This document shows positions 17,064 through 26,468 of a stretch of 64,000 nucleotides of DNA, piece by piece. The notes beneath the pieces were generated by a model. The model was not told where the DNA came from and made no database searches. It saw nothing but the letters and a program-made list of their open reading frames with translations. The position numbers were made by a program, and so were the translations under genes. Source of the stretch: Yeosuana sp043876835 (GTDB lineage: Bacteria > Bacteroidota > Bacteroidia > Flavobacteriales > Flavobacteriaceae). Location: NCBI RefSeq assembly GCF_043876835.1, contig NZ_JBAWJZ010000009.1, positions 92,960 through 156,959 of the forward strand, read 5' to 3'. How positions within the stretch are numbered: position 1 is the first letter of the stretch; each line of letters opens with the position of its first letter.

Positions 17064-17093
17064 AAAAGCTAAATGTTTATACATTTAGCTTTT
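17064..17093. terminator. Bidirectional terminator between the TerB-like gene and uvrB
   Basis: A perfect 12-bp stem (AAAAGCTAAATG with CATTTAGCTTTT) with a 6-nt loop. The last codons and stop of uvrB form one arm. Confidence 0.85.
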
Positions 17094-19080
17094 CTATTTT
17101 TTCCTGATATGCTTTTATCTCATCACGTAGTTTAGCAGCAACAATAAAGTCTAACGCTTTTGCTGCTTCTTCCATAAGTTTTCGTTTCTCTCTAATTTTT
17201 TTCTCTAATTCGGGTTTGGTTAAGTATTTACTTTCAGGTTCTGCCGCTTTTAAAGCCTCCAATTCATAACTATAGGTACTTATAGAATTTTTTGATAAAG
17301 CATTGTCTAAACTTTTATTTAAAGCTTTTGGAACCAGATTATGTTTTGTGTTATAGGCAATTTGTTTTTCACGTCTGTAATTGGTTTCATCTATTGTTTT
17401 TTGCATGCTGTTGGTTATCTTATCTGCATACATAATAGCCTTACCGTTTAAGTTTCTGGCGGCTCTACCAACAGTTTGTGTTAATGAACGGGCTGAACGT
17501 AAAAATCCTTCTTTATCTGCATCTAAAATAGCAACTAAAGAAACTTCAGGTAAATCCAAGCCTTCTCGAAGCAAATTAACTCCTACCAAAACATCAAATA
17601 AACCTTTTCTTAAATCTTGCATGATTTCAACACGTTCCAAAGTGTCCACATCGCTATGAATGTAACGGCAACGTATTTGTATTCTGTCTAAATATTTTGT
17701 CAATTCTTCAGCCATTCGTTTGGTTAATGTGGTAACCAATGTGCGTTCATCTTTTTCTACACGAAGCTGAATTTCTTCAATTAAATCGTCTATTTGGTTT
17801 AAACTAGGTTTTACCTCTATTTCTGGGTCTAATAATCCAGTTGGTCTAATAACCTGTTCAACGTAAATACCATCTGATTTTTGAAGTTCATAATCAGCAG
17901 GCGTAGCACTCACATAAATCACTTGGTTTTGCAAGGCTTCAAATTCCTCAAATTTTAAAGGACGATTGTCCATCGCTGCAGGAAGCCTGAAACCATATTC
18001 AACCAAATTTTCTTTACGGCTTCTATCTCCACCATACATAGCATGAACTTGTGAAATGGTCACATGGCTTTCATCAATTACCATTAAAAAATCATCTGGA
18101 AAATAATCCAATAAACAGAAAGGACGAGTCCCTGGTTGTCTGCCATCTAAATATCTGGAATAGTTTTCAATTCCAGAACAGTAACCCAATTCACGAATCA
18201 TTTCTAAATCAAATTCGGTACGCTCTTTTAAACGTTTCGCTTCCAAATGTTTACCTATTTCCTTAAAATAATCATGTTGTTTTACTAAATCGTCTTGGAT
18301 ATCCTTTATGGCATTTTGCAAAACATCGGGTGATGTTACAAACATATTGGCAGGATAAATATTCAATCGGTCGTATTTTTCAATGATTTGATTGGTTTGA
18401 ATATTAAATGATTCAATTTCTTCTATTTCATCACCAAAAAAATGGATTCTGAATGCATCATCAGCGTAACTTGGAAAAATATCAACGGTATCACCTTTTA
18501 TTCTGAAGTTTCCATGATTGAATTCACCTTCGGTTCTCGAATATAAACTTTGAACTAAACAGTGCAGCAATTTGGTTCTGGATATGACTTGATCACGTTC
18601 TAACGAAATGACATTCTTTTGAAATTCCACAGGATTCCCAATACCATACAAACAAGATACTGAAGCTACTACAATTACATCACGACGACCAGAAAGCAGG
18701 GAAGAAGTGGTGCTCAATCTCATTTTTTCAATTTCCTCATTTATAGATAAATCCTTTTCTATGTAAACACCTGTTACAGGGATATAGGCTTCAGGTTGAT
18801 AGTAATCATAATAGGATACAAAATATTCTACTGCATTATCAGGAAAAAATTGCTTAAACTCAGAATATAACTGGGCTGCCAAGGTTTTATTATGCGCTAA
18901 AACCAAAGTTGGTTTTTGAACTTCTTGAATTACATTGGCTACTGTAAATGTTTTTCCAGAACCTGTCACACCAAGTAGGGTTTGGTATTTTTCGTTGGAA
19001 TTAATACCATTTACAAGTTGGGAAATAGCTTGTGGCTGATCTCCAGTAGGACTAAATTCTGATTTGATTTTGAATTTCAT
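17077..19080 (-). CDS. uvrB: UvrABC system protein B
   Basis: 667 residues, normal length. The damage-recognition helicase of nucleotide excision repair. Walker A is G-V-T-G-S-G-K-T (37-44). The beta-hairpin region holds Y-Y-D-Y-Y-Q-P-E-A-Y, Walker B is D-E-S-H, and helicase motifs include T-L-T-K-R-M-A-E and R-E-G-L-D-L-P-E. A C-terminal UVR domain (last about 40 residues, A-L-D-F-I-V-A-A-K-L-R-D-E) binds UvrC. A TAATTTTG -7 box lies at 19085-19092, very close to the ATG, so the leader would be nearly absent if it is used. Confidence 0.97.
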   Translation of the reverse strand: MKFKIKSEFSPTGDQPQAISQLVNGINSNEKYQTLLGVTGSGKTFTVANVIQEVQKPTLVLAHNKTLAAQLYSEFKQFFPDNAVEYFVSYYDYYQPEAYIPVTGVYIEKDLSINEEIEKMRLSTTSSLLSGRRDVIVVASVSCLYGIGNPVEFQKNVISLERDQVISRTKLLHCLVQSLYSRTEGEFNHGNFRIKGDTVDIFPSYADDAFRIHFFGDEIEEIESFNIQTNQIIEKYDRLNIYPANMFVTSPDVLQNAIKDIQDDLVKQHDYFKEIGKHLEAKRLKERTEFDLEMIRELGYCSGIENYSRYLDGRQPGTRPFCLLDYFPDDFLMVIDESHVTISQVHAMYGGDRSRKENLVEYGFRLPAAMDNRPLKFEEFEALQNQVIYVSATPADYELQKSDGIYVEQVIRPTGLLDPEIEVKPSLNQIDDLIEEIQLRVEKDERTLVTTLTKRMAEELTKYLDRIQIRCRYIHSDVDTLERVEIMQDLRKGLFDVLVGVNLLREGLDLPEVSLVAILDADKEGFLRSARSLTQTVGRAARNLNGKAIMYADKITNSMQKTIDETNYRREKQIAYNTKHNLVPKALNKSLDNALSKNSISTYSYELEALKAAEPESKYLTKPELEKKIREKRKLMEEAAKALDFIVAAKLRDEIKAYQEKIEKLNV

Positions 19081-19107
19081 TTCGCAAAATTAAGCAAAAT
19101 ATATGTG

Positions 19108-21426
19108 TTATCGTTTTAAAGTAAAGTGACCTCTATATTTTGTGCCATCTGATAAAATAACCACATACCAATAATCATCACTTGGAAGAAGATTACCATT
19201 AAAGGAGCCATTCCACCCAGAACTTAAAGGGTTGATCTGCTTGATAAATTTGCCATAGCGATCAAATATTTTAATGTCAATATCTGAGTTAAATTGGTCG
19301 TTCACACCATATGGTTTCCAAGTATCATGCATTCCATCATTGTTTGGTGTAAAGAATTTTGGAAATCCTAAAATGGAAATTTCTTCTGAAACAGTTCCAC
19401 AACCATTAACATCATAAACATAAACGGTATGAAACCCTGGTTTTACATTGGAAAAGAAATTGTCGTCTTGAAAGATTGGGTTATCTAAAGCATATTGATA
19501 ATCGCTTTCTCCAGAAACATTAACAGTAACTGTGTTGTTTGAAGAGGCTTGCTTTATTTCAATTGAATGAATTGTAGCCACATTTGAAGGGTTAACAATA
19601 ATATCTCTGCTTGAAGAACATCCGTTTGGAAATGTAATATTTACTGTATAAGTTCCAGTTTCGTTTATATCCATACTATCTAAGTTACTGATGGAGTTGT
19701 TGTTGAAAACCCATTCAAAGGAAGGATTATTTCCAGAGCCATTTAAAAGACCAGAATCTATAGTTATGGTTTCAGGATATCTATTTAAACAATATGTTAC
19801 AGTTTCATTTGGTAATAGTTTGGGAGAATTGTTTACAATTAAATTGATGGTTGTAAATAGTTCACAATATATTTCTTGTGCTTTTACATAGATTTCTTGC
19901 GAAAATGCTGTTGTATTTAAATATGAGTCATTTAATAGATTGGTATTATTAGCTGCATCTTGATAAGTACTATAAAACGTAATATTTGAACTTTGTGAAA
20001 CTTCAGGTCTTATTTGATCTCTCAATTCATTTAAATTAAATAATGTAAATCCATCACTATCATAATCACAAGCTATAAAAGAGTTAACGTTTGAACTTGT
20101 GTAGTTAGCGCGAAGAGTTAATGGTTCAACAGCAAAACAGCCATATTCATTTTCAAGTCTAGCAAAAATAACTTGTATTGGTGTTGTGTTAATAAAACTA
20201 TTAGGATAATCAATTGGATTTATATTTTGAATGGCATCATTCTCTGTTAAATAATAATCAATTACAGGTAAAAGAGGAAATCCATTTAGCGTAAAAAATT
20301 GGTCAGCCAAACGTAAATCAAAAAAGGTTAATCCATCGGTATCATTATCGCAAGTGTCAAGAAAGACTCCTGTAGTTTGAAGCTTTTCAGAATATTCTAC
20401 AGTAATGTTTCCGTAAGCAACACAGCTATTGTTTAGAGTTACTTCTACACTATATATTCCATCTTCAATAACTGTATAAGTGTCACTGGTTTCACCAATA
20501 AGTTCTACACCATCTTTAAACCATTTGTATGAATTGTTTCCAGGTTCATTTGCATTCAGAAGCAACGTTTCATTTTCACAAAGGGGATTATTGTTTGCCA
20601 ATAATCTGTCATCCCCTAAATCTGTATTTAATTCAAAACTACCGGCTTCTAAAAATACAGCAGAATCATATCGATAATTTTGTTCATCAGCAATCACTAA
20701 TTTAACATGATAGGTTTCATTTGGTACCGTATTGGCTGTAGCAGTCAATACCGCAGTTTGCCCATTAAAGTTTATTGGAGCACTTGAATTGTTCCAGCTA
20801 CCAAAATAGGCCTCGTTTTGGGCAGAACAACCACCTGGAATATTTGGGTGAACGGTTGTAACTTTTACGGGTGTTTGCGTGTTTGGAATTAGTGCAATAT
20901 TTTCATACTGAGAATCATTTACGTTTCGAATTAAAAACCCAAACAAGTCTGAATATTGACAGGTGTTTGCATTATTGATTTGATATTCTTCTGAAGCAAA
21001 AAGGTATCTAAAACTAATTTGTGAAACAATAGCGGTAAATTCAAATTCAATAATGGTAGCGTTTATGGTATTGTTTTCGTTTAAAACATATTCTAAATCG
21101 TTATCACCAACCCAATTTGTAGCATTATCGTCACTTAGCGTATTATTTGGGCCTTCAACATTGGCTAGTTTTCCAGTACTTAAAACAATACCGCTTTGAA
21201 ATGGAAACGTTGTTCCGGAAGCATCAAAATATCCATAACTTTGGTCTGTTCCGCCAAAGTTTCCTCCAACAACATTGATTACAACAACGTTAGTAATACA
21301 GTTGCTGTCAATTAAAATATCTTCAATAAGTTGTTGTGGAGTATATGTTTGGCTATCTACTTGAACATTTTGTCCAAATGAGTACATATTAACAATAAGA
21401 AAACATATAAAAAAAAGAGGCTTCAT
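19108..21426 (-). CDS. T9SS type B surface protein with choice-of-anchor L domain
   Basis: 772 residues with a signal peptide (about 1-18). A choice-of-anchor L domain at about 25-270 (F-Q-S-G-I-V-L-S-T-G and L-F-A-S-E-E-Y-Q) comes first, then an Ig-like module, two repeats each opening with C-D-x-D-x-D-G, another Ig/PKD-like module, and a C-terminal gliding-associated (CHU_C, type B) sorting domain beginning near F-F-T-P-N-N-D-G. The protein should be exported by Sec and then by the type IX system to the cell surface. Closely related to the next two genes; the three lie in the same direction with gaps of 54 and 131 nt. Confidence 0.9.
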   Translation of the reverse strand: MKPLFFICFLIVNMYSFGQNVQVDSQTYTPQQLIEDILIDSNCITNVVVINVVGGNFGGTDQSYGYFDASGTTFPFQSGIVLSTGKLANVEGPNNTLSDDNATNWVGDNDLEYVLNENNTINATIIEFEFTAIVSQISFRYLFASEEYQINNANTCQYSDLFGFLIRNVNDSQYENIALIPNTQTPVKVTTVHPNIPGGCSAQNEAYFGSWNNSSAPINFNGQTAVLTATANTVPNETYHVKLVIADEQNYRYDSAVFLEAGSFELNTDLGDDRLLANNNPLCENETLLLNANEPGNNSYKWFKDGVELIGETSDTYTVIEDGIYSVEVTLNNSCVAYGNITVEYSEKLQTTGVFLDTCDNDTDGLTFFDLRLADQFFTLNGFPLLPVIDYYLTENDAIQNINPIDYPNSFINTTPIQVIFARLENEYGCFAVEPLTLRANYTSSNVNSFIACDYDSDGFTLFNLNELRDQIRPEVSQSSNITFYSTYQDAANNTNLLNDSYLNTTAFSQEIYVKAQEIYCELFTTINLIVNNSPKLLPNETVTYCLNRYPETITIDSGLLNGSGNNPSFEWVFNNNSISNLDSMDINETGTYTVNITFPNGCSSSRDIIVNPSNVATIHSIEIKQASSNNTVTVNVSGESDYQYALDNPIFQDDNFFSNVKPGFHTVYVYDVNGCGTVSEEISILGFPKFFTPNNDGMHDTWKPYGVNDQFNSDIDIKIFDRYGKFIKQINPLSSGWNGSFNGNLLPSDDYWYVVILSDGTKYRGHFTLKR

Positions 21427-21480
21427 TAAATTTATTAAGTAATTACAAATATAACGACTTGTATTTAATGAATTAATATT

Positions 21481-24400
21481 TTAACGCTTCAAAGCAAAAT
21501 GACCTTTAACATCAAAGTCAACGCCATCTTTTTTTACTTTGGCAAGAAACCAATAATCATCTGATGGCATGTTTGCACCTCTATAAGTTCCGTCCCAACC
21601 TATGGAACTAGATGGTAAAGTTTTTAGAAGTTTTCCATGTCTGTCATAAATATAGACTACTGTTCCAGGAAGTTGTTCAATGCCAACTATTTGCCAAGTA
21701 TCGAAATAACCATCATTATTTGGTGTCACAAATTTTGGAACATCAATAACGACTACTTCTTTTGAGACATCGTTACAACCATTAAGATCTCTTATGGTAA
21801 CTGTGTGAGGACCAAAAGTTACATTCTCAAATACATTTGAAGTTTGAGGTTCTCCATTATCTAAAATATAAACATAAGAACCAATACCACTAACATTGAC
21901 GGTTATGCTGTTAGGATCGGCAAAATCTATTGTGGTTGTGAAATTTATAGTTGCTTCTTCTGATTGAATAACTGAAAATGATTTGGTGGCCTGACAATTA
22001 TTAGGTGTGGTAATAGTTACCCAATAATCTCCCAGATCTTCTGGCATAAGCTGAATTTCATTTGTAGTTTCTCCCGTAGACCATAAATAAGTATCTCCAG
22101 AATTTCCTGTATCAGCATTAATTATTAATGGTAAATCATTCATACATAAAGGAACAATATCTTCGACATTTATGACTGGTAAAGGATATACAGTAGTACT
22201 AAATGAAGTTGTATCAAAGCAACCTGTTGAAATATTTTCCATTCTAGCAAAAATTACTTCACCATCATAGGCTGAATGAATGTAATTTAATGGATTATTA
22301 CCGTTTTCAGCATCAACCAATGTTGTGTAATAGGTTACTGAAAAATCATTTGGATTTTCTAATCCGATTATAGTACTATTTTGCAATGATAAGTCAAATC
22401 CCATAAAACCATCATAATCATCGTCACAATCAAATAAGTTTGAAGGTTGAACAGCAATAGGATTTGGATTTATTTGTAAATTGAATGATACTATAGAAAT
22501 ACAGCCAGTATTAATGTTTTCAATTCTAGTGAAAAAGGTATAAAAATTACTGGTATAATTAAAAGCATAAGGAACAGATGCATTATTATTTTGGGCATCA
22601 TTCATAGAGTTGTGATAACTAATGTTCAGAGTATTAATATCATCATTTGTAATGATTGAATTTATTTGTGAAAGGTCATATGTGTTTGTATTATTATCAC
22701 ATATTTCAACGGTTCCAATTTGATTTGTTGTTGGTGGCGTATTGACAATTAAATCTAAAGGTTTAACTGTATAACATCCGGTAAGCGAATTTGTAATTTT
22801 TATATAGACAGTTTGAGAACTGGTTAAATTGTTATACGCACTTGGGTTTGCAATTTCTTTTGTAACATCTTCAACATCTGCTTCGTTTTCAAAATAGGTT
22901 ACTACCAAATCTGTTGTAACTCTGTCTAAAAGTTCAACATCTGCATCATTCAAATTAAAGGTTGATATACCGTCGTAATCGTTGTCACATTGAATAAACG
23001 GAGCTGCATCTGTTACATCGGGCGCTGCAATAATATTTATTCCTAACTCATCAATAAGGTAACATGAAGAATTTGTTTCCTGAATTCTAACATATAAAGT
23101 TTGCGGATTGGTTGCATTGGTGTATTGCAAAGGTAAAGCAGCTGTATTGTTTTCCGCGTTTTGTAAAGTTGTATGAAATGTGATATTTAAATTACCTGTA
23201 GAACCTTGAGATATTTCGGCTATTTTTTCGTTTAAATCAAATACATTTTTACCGTCATTACTGCTATCATCACAAACTAAATAACCTTCAAAATTTGTGT
23301 TATAAACTGGGTTTGATGATACTAATATTGTAAACGAAGAATCTCCAGAACAATTTGTGTTTGCTGTGTTTTGAACCCTTACATAGATCGTTTGAGGACT
23401 TGATATATTTGTATATAAAGTGTTTTTGTCAATCGGAATTGTATAATTTGAGTCTTCAAAATAGAGAACTTCTTTACCAGTTTGACTATTTAAAATTTCA
23501 CTGTCTTTATCTGAAAATAAAAATTCAGCTTTTTCATCACCATCACTTTCACAAGTTTCGTAATTACTAATACTTGGGAAAATGGGTTGTGTACTGACTA
23601 TGACATTAAAATTAGTTATGGAGGAACAACCTGTATTTGTATTTTCAACTCTCACATAGATTGTTTGAGTATTTGAATTGTAAGCAGAAGGATTAGTAAT
23701 TATATTTGAACCTGACTGAGCATCATTTAAAGATGTAAAAAAACCAATATTTAAACCGGTTGGATCACTAACAATTTCTGGAATTTTATTCTGTAGATTT
23801 ATTACATAAAAACCATCCTGATCGGTGTCACAAATTATAATGTCGCTAGGTTGAGAAACTGCAGGAGCAGGATTTATTATTATATCAAATGAATTTTCTG
23901 TATGACAACCAGAAGCAATATTTACAATTCTAGCATAAAAAGTTTGAGTACCAGAAACAGGGTAAGTATATATTTCATTATTAACATTATTATCTTTAGC
24001 TTCTTGTAGTGTTAAAAAATAATGAACTTCAAAATCTGTATTACCATTATTAACTGTATCATCTAATGAATGTAAATCAACATCAACTACACCATCTTGA
24101 TCAGTATCACAATAAGGGACTGGTGCCGCAGGTTTAAATAACAAAACGGGGTTAACGAGTAATTTTATTTGACTTTTTTCATGACAGTTAGTTAATGTGT
24201 TTTCTAAATCTATATATAAAATCTTAGGACTTGTTGCAGTGTAAGGAACTGTTTCGTCTATTGGATTTAAGTTATTGTCTAAATCGTTTTGACTCTCATA
24301 AAAAGTAATGTCAATATTGGGAATATCATTTGTAATATATCCAGAAACAACGTTGAGATAAAAATCTCCAATGCCATCATTTGTTTCGTCATCACATAAG

Positions 24401-26337
24401 GCATAATCTTCAATATTCGTTCCTGTTAATAATAAATTGGTATGAACCTGAACAGGAACTATCGTTGGACAACCTGAACTACTGTCTTCTACTCTTAAAT
24501 AAACTTCTTGGACATTTTCTGTTGTATTATCAAAACTACTTGGGTTTGAAATTGGGTTAGTTCCAGATTCTGCTTCATTATACGTTAAATGGAAAGATGT
24601 TGTTACACCAGCCAGTCCTTGCAAAACATCATTAATTACTTGAGTCAAGTCAAAATTATCAAATCCATCATGGTCAGTATCGCAAGCATCAATATATTGT
24701 ATATCTGTATTAACGATAGGACTGTTTCTTACATTAACATCCAAAGTTGTGGTTGAAATACAGCCTGTTAATGTATTTTGAACTCTTGCAAAGACAGAAA
24801 AAGAAGAAGGCGTTGAGCTATTAATATATGGATTGCCAATTGGATTGTTCCCTGAATTAGCATCAGCTTGAGTAAAATGATACGTTACATTCAAATTAGC
24901 TTGACCAGATGTAATTTCATCATTTTTAATGGTTAAATCAATATCTGTAATGTTATCTGGTGTGCCATCATTATCACATACATCAAGTGGTAATGGAGTT
25001 ATAATTGATGGTAAAGAATTCACAACTAAATTAAATGGAGCGTATGAAAAACAACCCGTATCTGTGTTTTCAATAGAAACATAAATTTCTTGAGGATTTG
25101 AGCTATTTGGAATTGGTATTATTATTTCATTTGTATTGCTTCTGGCTTCTATTTCATTATAATAGAATTTTAAATTGTAATTGCCTGAAGGAAGAATACT
25201 TATTATATCTGAAACCTTATTTTGTAAATCAAAAATTTCTGTTCCATCACTACTTGAGTCGTCACATAAACCAAAATCTGAAATAGGATTAATAACAGGT
25301 TCGGTATTTAAAGTAACAACAACTTCATCTTCAAGAATACAAGTTTTTGTGTTTAATGGTACACTTACTTCAACTTTATAAGTTCCATTTTGGACAGCAT
25401 TTAAAGTAGGATTGTTTTCATCAGGAATTAAATTATTATTCAAATACCACGTGTAGCTAGCTAGCGGATTTTGTATATCGGCATTTAAGGTTGCAGAACT
25501 TAAACATGTACTAATATCATCACCCAAATCGACTTCATTAACACTAATCCCTTTGATAAAAACTGAAGAATCGGATTTAAAATCACCTTGATCGGCAATG
25601 ACGAGTTTAATATGATATGAAGTATATGGTATTACAGTAGCAGTGGCAGTTAAAGGAACAGTTCTTCCATCATAATTTGTGTCTCCCAAACTATAACCAT
25701 CAAAATATTGCTCGTTTTTGGCAGGACAATTATTTGAACCAATAACTTCATCGTGTATGGTAGTAGCTGCAACCGGTTCTCCTGTGCCTGGAACCAATGC
25801 TATATTTTGATATGGACCTGCACTTGCAGTTTCTTTTATCAACACAGCAAAACTGTCTGAGAAATCGCAGAGATAAATACCAGAATATTCTTCAGAAGCA
25901 AATAGATAATTAAATTGTATTTGGTTAGATATTGATATAATATCAAATTCTATGGATGTAGCATTAAGGGTATTGGTAATTCCTAAAGCAGCTTCCAAAT
26001 CAGTATCTGAACCCCAAGAATTTGATCCTTCGTTAAGTGTTGTGGTTATTGAGGTGTTTCCACTAGAAGCAGCGTTTCCGGTAGATAGCATAACACCATC
26101 TTGGAAAGGAAAGTTGGAGCTTGATTTATTAAAATATGCATAACTGGGAAATCCATAAGAGTTACCGTTTACAGTTGAGCTTATATTTGAAATTTCGACA
26201 CAACCATCAAAAAGGTTATCTAGAATAAGTTGGTTTAAAGGAACGGAAGTATCAACAGTTATTTTTTGAGAGTATACAACACTACAACTACAAAAAAGTA
26301 GAAGCAAAAAGCTAAAATTATGTAGGCATCTTTTCAC
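21481..26337 (-). CDS. Giant T9SS type B surface protein with eleven C-D-x-D-x-D-G repeats
   Basis: 1618 residues. The start is GTG at 26337; it is preferred because the signal peptide (to V-Y-S-Q near 24) begins there and no ATG precedes it in place. A choice-of-anchor L domain spans about 30-265, then an Ig-like module. Eleven repeats of about 85-95 residues (about 350-1380) follow, each starting with a Cys-Asp-x-Asp-x-Asp-Gly-like loop and ending in Y-V-R-V-E-N-T-x-T-G-C. An Ig/PKD-like pair and a type B C-terminal sorting domain close the protein (F-V-T-P-N-N-D-G). The Asp-rich loops suggest calcium binding and a stiff, adhesin-like rod. Function is not known. Confidence 0.92.
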   Translation of the reverse strand: MKRCLHNFSFLLLLFCSCSVVYSQKITVDTSVPLNQLILDNLFDGCVEISNISSTVNGNSYGFPSYAYFNKSSSNFPFQDGVMLSTGNAASSGNTSITTTLNEGSNSWGSDTDLEAALGITNTLNATSIEFDIISISNQIQFNYLFASEEYSGIYLCDFSDSFAVLIKETASAGPYQNIALVPGTGEPVAATTIHDEVIGSNNCPAKNEQYFDGYSLGDTNYDGRTVPLTATATVIPYTSYHIKLVIADQGDFKSDSSVFIKGISVNEVDLGDDISTCLSSATLNADIQNPLASYTWYLNNNLIPDENNPTLNAVQNGTYKVEVSVPLNTKTCILEDEVVVTLNTEPVINPISDFGLCDDSSSDGTEIFDLQNKVSDIISILPSGNYNLKFYYNEIEARSNTNEIIIPIPNSSNPQEIYVSIENTDTGCFSYAPFNLVVNSLPSIITPLPLDVCDNDGTPDNITDIDLTIKNDEITSGQANLNVTYHFTQADANSGNNPIGNPYINSSTPSSFSVFARVQNTLTGCISTTTLDVNVRNSPIVNTDIQYIDACDTDHDGFDNFDLTQVINDVLQGLAGVTTSFHLTYNEAESGTNPISNPSSFDNTTENVQEVYLRVEDSSSGCPTIVPVQVHTNLLLTGTNIEDYALCDDETNDGIGDFYLNVVSGYITNDIPNIDITFYESQNDLDNNLNPIDETVPYTATSPKILYIDLENTLTNCHEKSQIKLLVNPVLLFKPAAPVPYCDTDQDGVVDVDLHSLDDTVNNGNTDFEVHYFLTLQEAKDNNVNNEIYTYPVSGTQTFYARIVNIASGCHTENSFDIIINPAPAVSQPSDIIICDTDQDGFYVINLQNKIPEIVSDPTGLNIGFFTSLNDAQSGSNIITNPSAYNSNTQTIYVRVENTNTGCSSITNFNVIVSTQPIFPSISNYETCESDGDEKAEFLFSDKDSEILNSQTGKEVLYFEDSNYTIPIDKNTLYTNISSPQTIYVRVQNTANTNCSGDSSFTILVSSNPVYNTNFEGYLVCDDSSNDGKNVFDLNEKIAEISQGSTGNLNITFHTTLQNAENNTAALPLQYTNATNPQTLYVRIQETNSSCYLIDELGINIIAAPDVTDAAPFIQCDNDYDGISTFNLNDADVELLDRVTTDLVVTYFENEADVEDVTKEIANPSAYNNLTSSQTVYIKITNSLTGCYTVKPLDLIVNTPPTTNQIGTVEICDNNTNTYDLSQINSIITNDDINTLNISYHNSMNDAQNNNASVPYAFNYTSNFYTFFTRIENINTGCISIVSFNLQINPNPIAVQPSNLFDCDDDYDGFMGFDLSLQNSTIIGLENPNDFSVTYYTTLVDAENGNNPLNYIHSAYDGEVIFARMENISTGCFDTTSFSTTVYPLPVINVEDIVPLCMNDLPLIINADTGNSGDTYLWSTGETTNEIQLMPEDLGDYWVTITTPNNCQATKSFSVIQSEEATINFTTTIDFADPNSITVNVSGIGSYVYILDNGEPQTSNVFENVTFGPHTVTIRDLNGCNDVSKEVVVIDVPKFVTPNNDGYFDTWQIVGIEQLPGTVVYIYDRHGKLLKTLPSSSIGWDGTYRGANMPSDDYWFLAKVKKDGVDFDVKGHFALKR

Positions 26338-26468
26338 TTAGTTTTATTTGGGTTAAAACAACTTAAAGTTCTGAACTCTTTTTTGGGTGAAAAATAGATA
26401 AATTTTAGATGAAATGCAAAATAAATCAGACAAAATGCATTTTTTACTTGTTTTCTGAACGTTATATT

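Noticed and set aside
22000..25500. Regularly spaced repeats that could suggest a CRISPR or tandem DNA array
   Set aside because: The repeats are about 270 nt, diverged at DNA level and in frame: they encode the protein repeats of the giant T9SS cargo.
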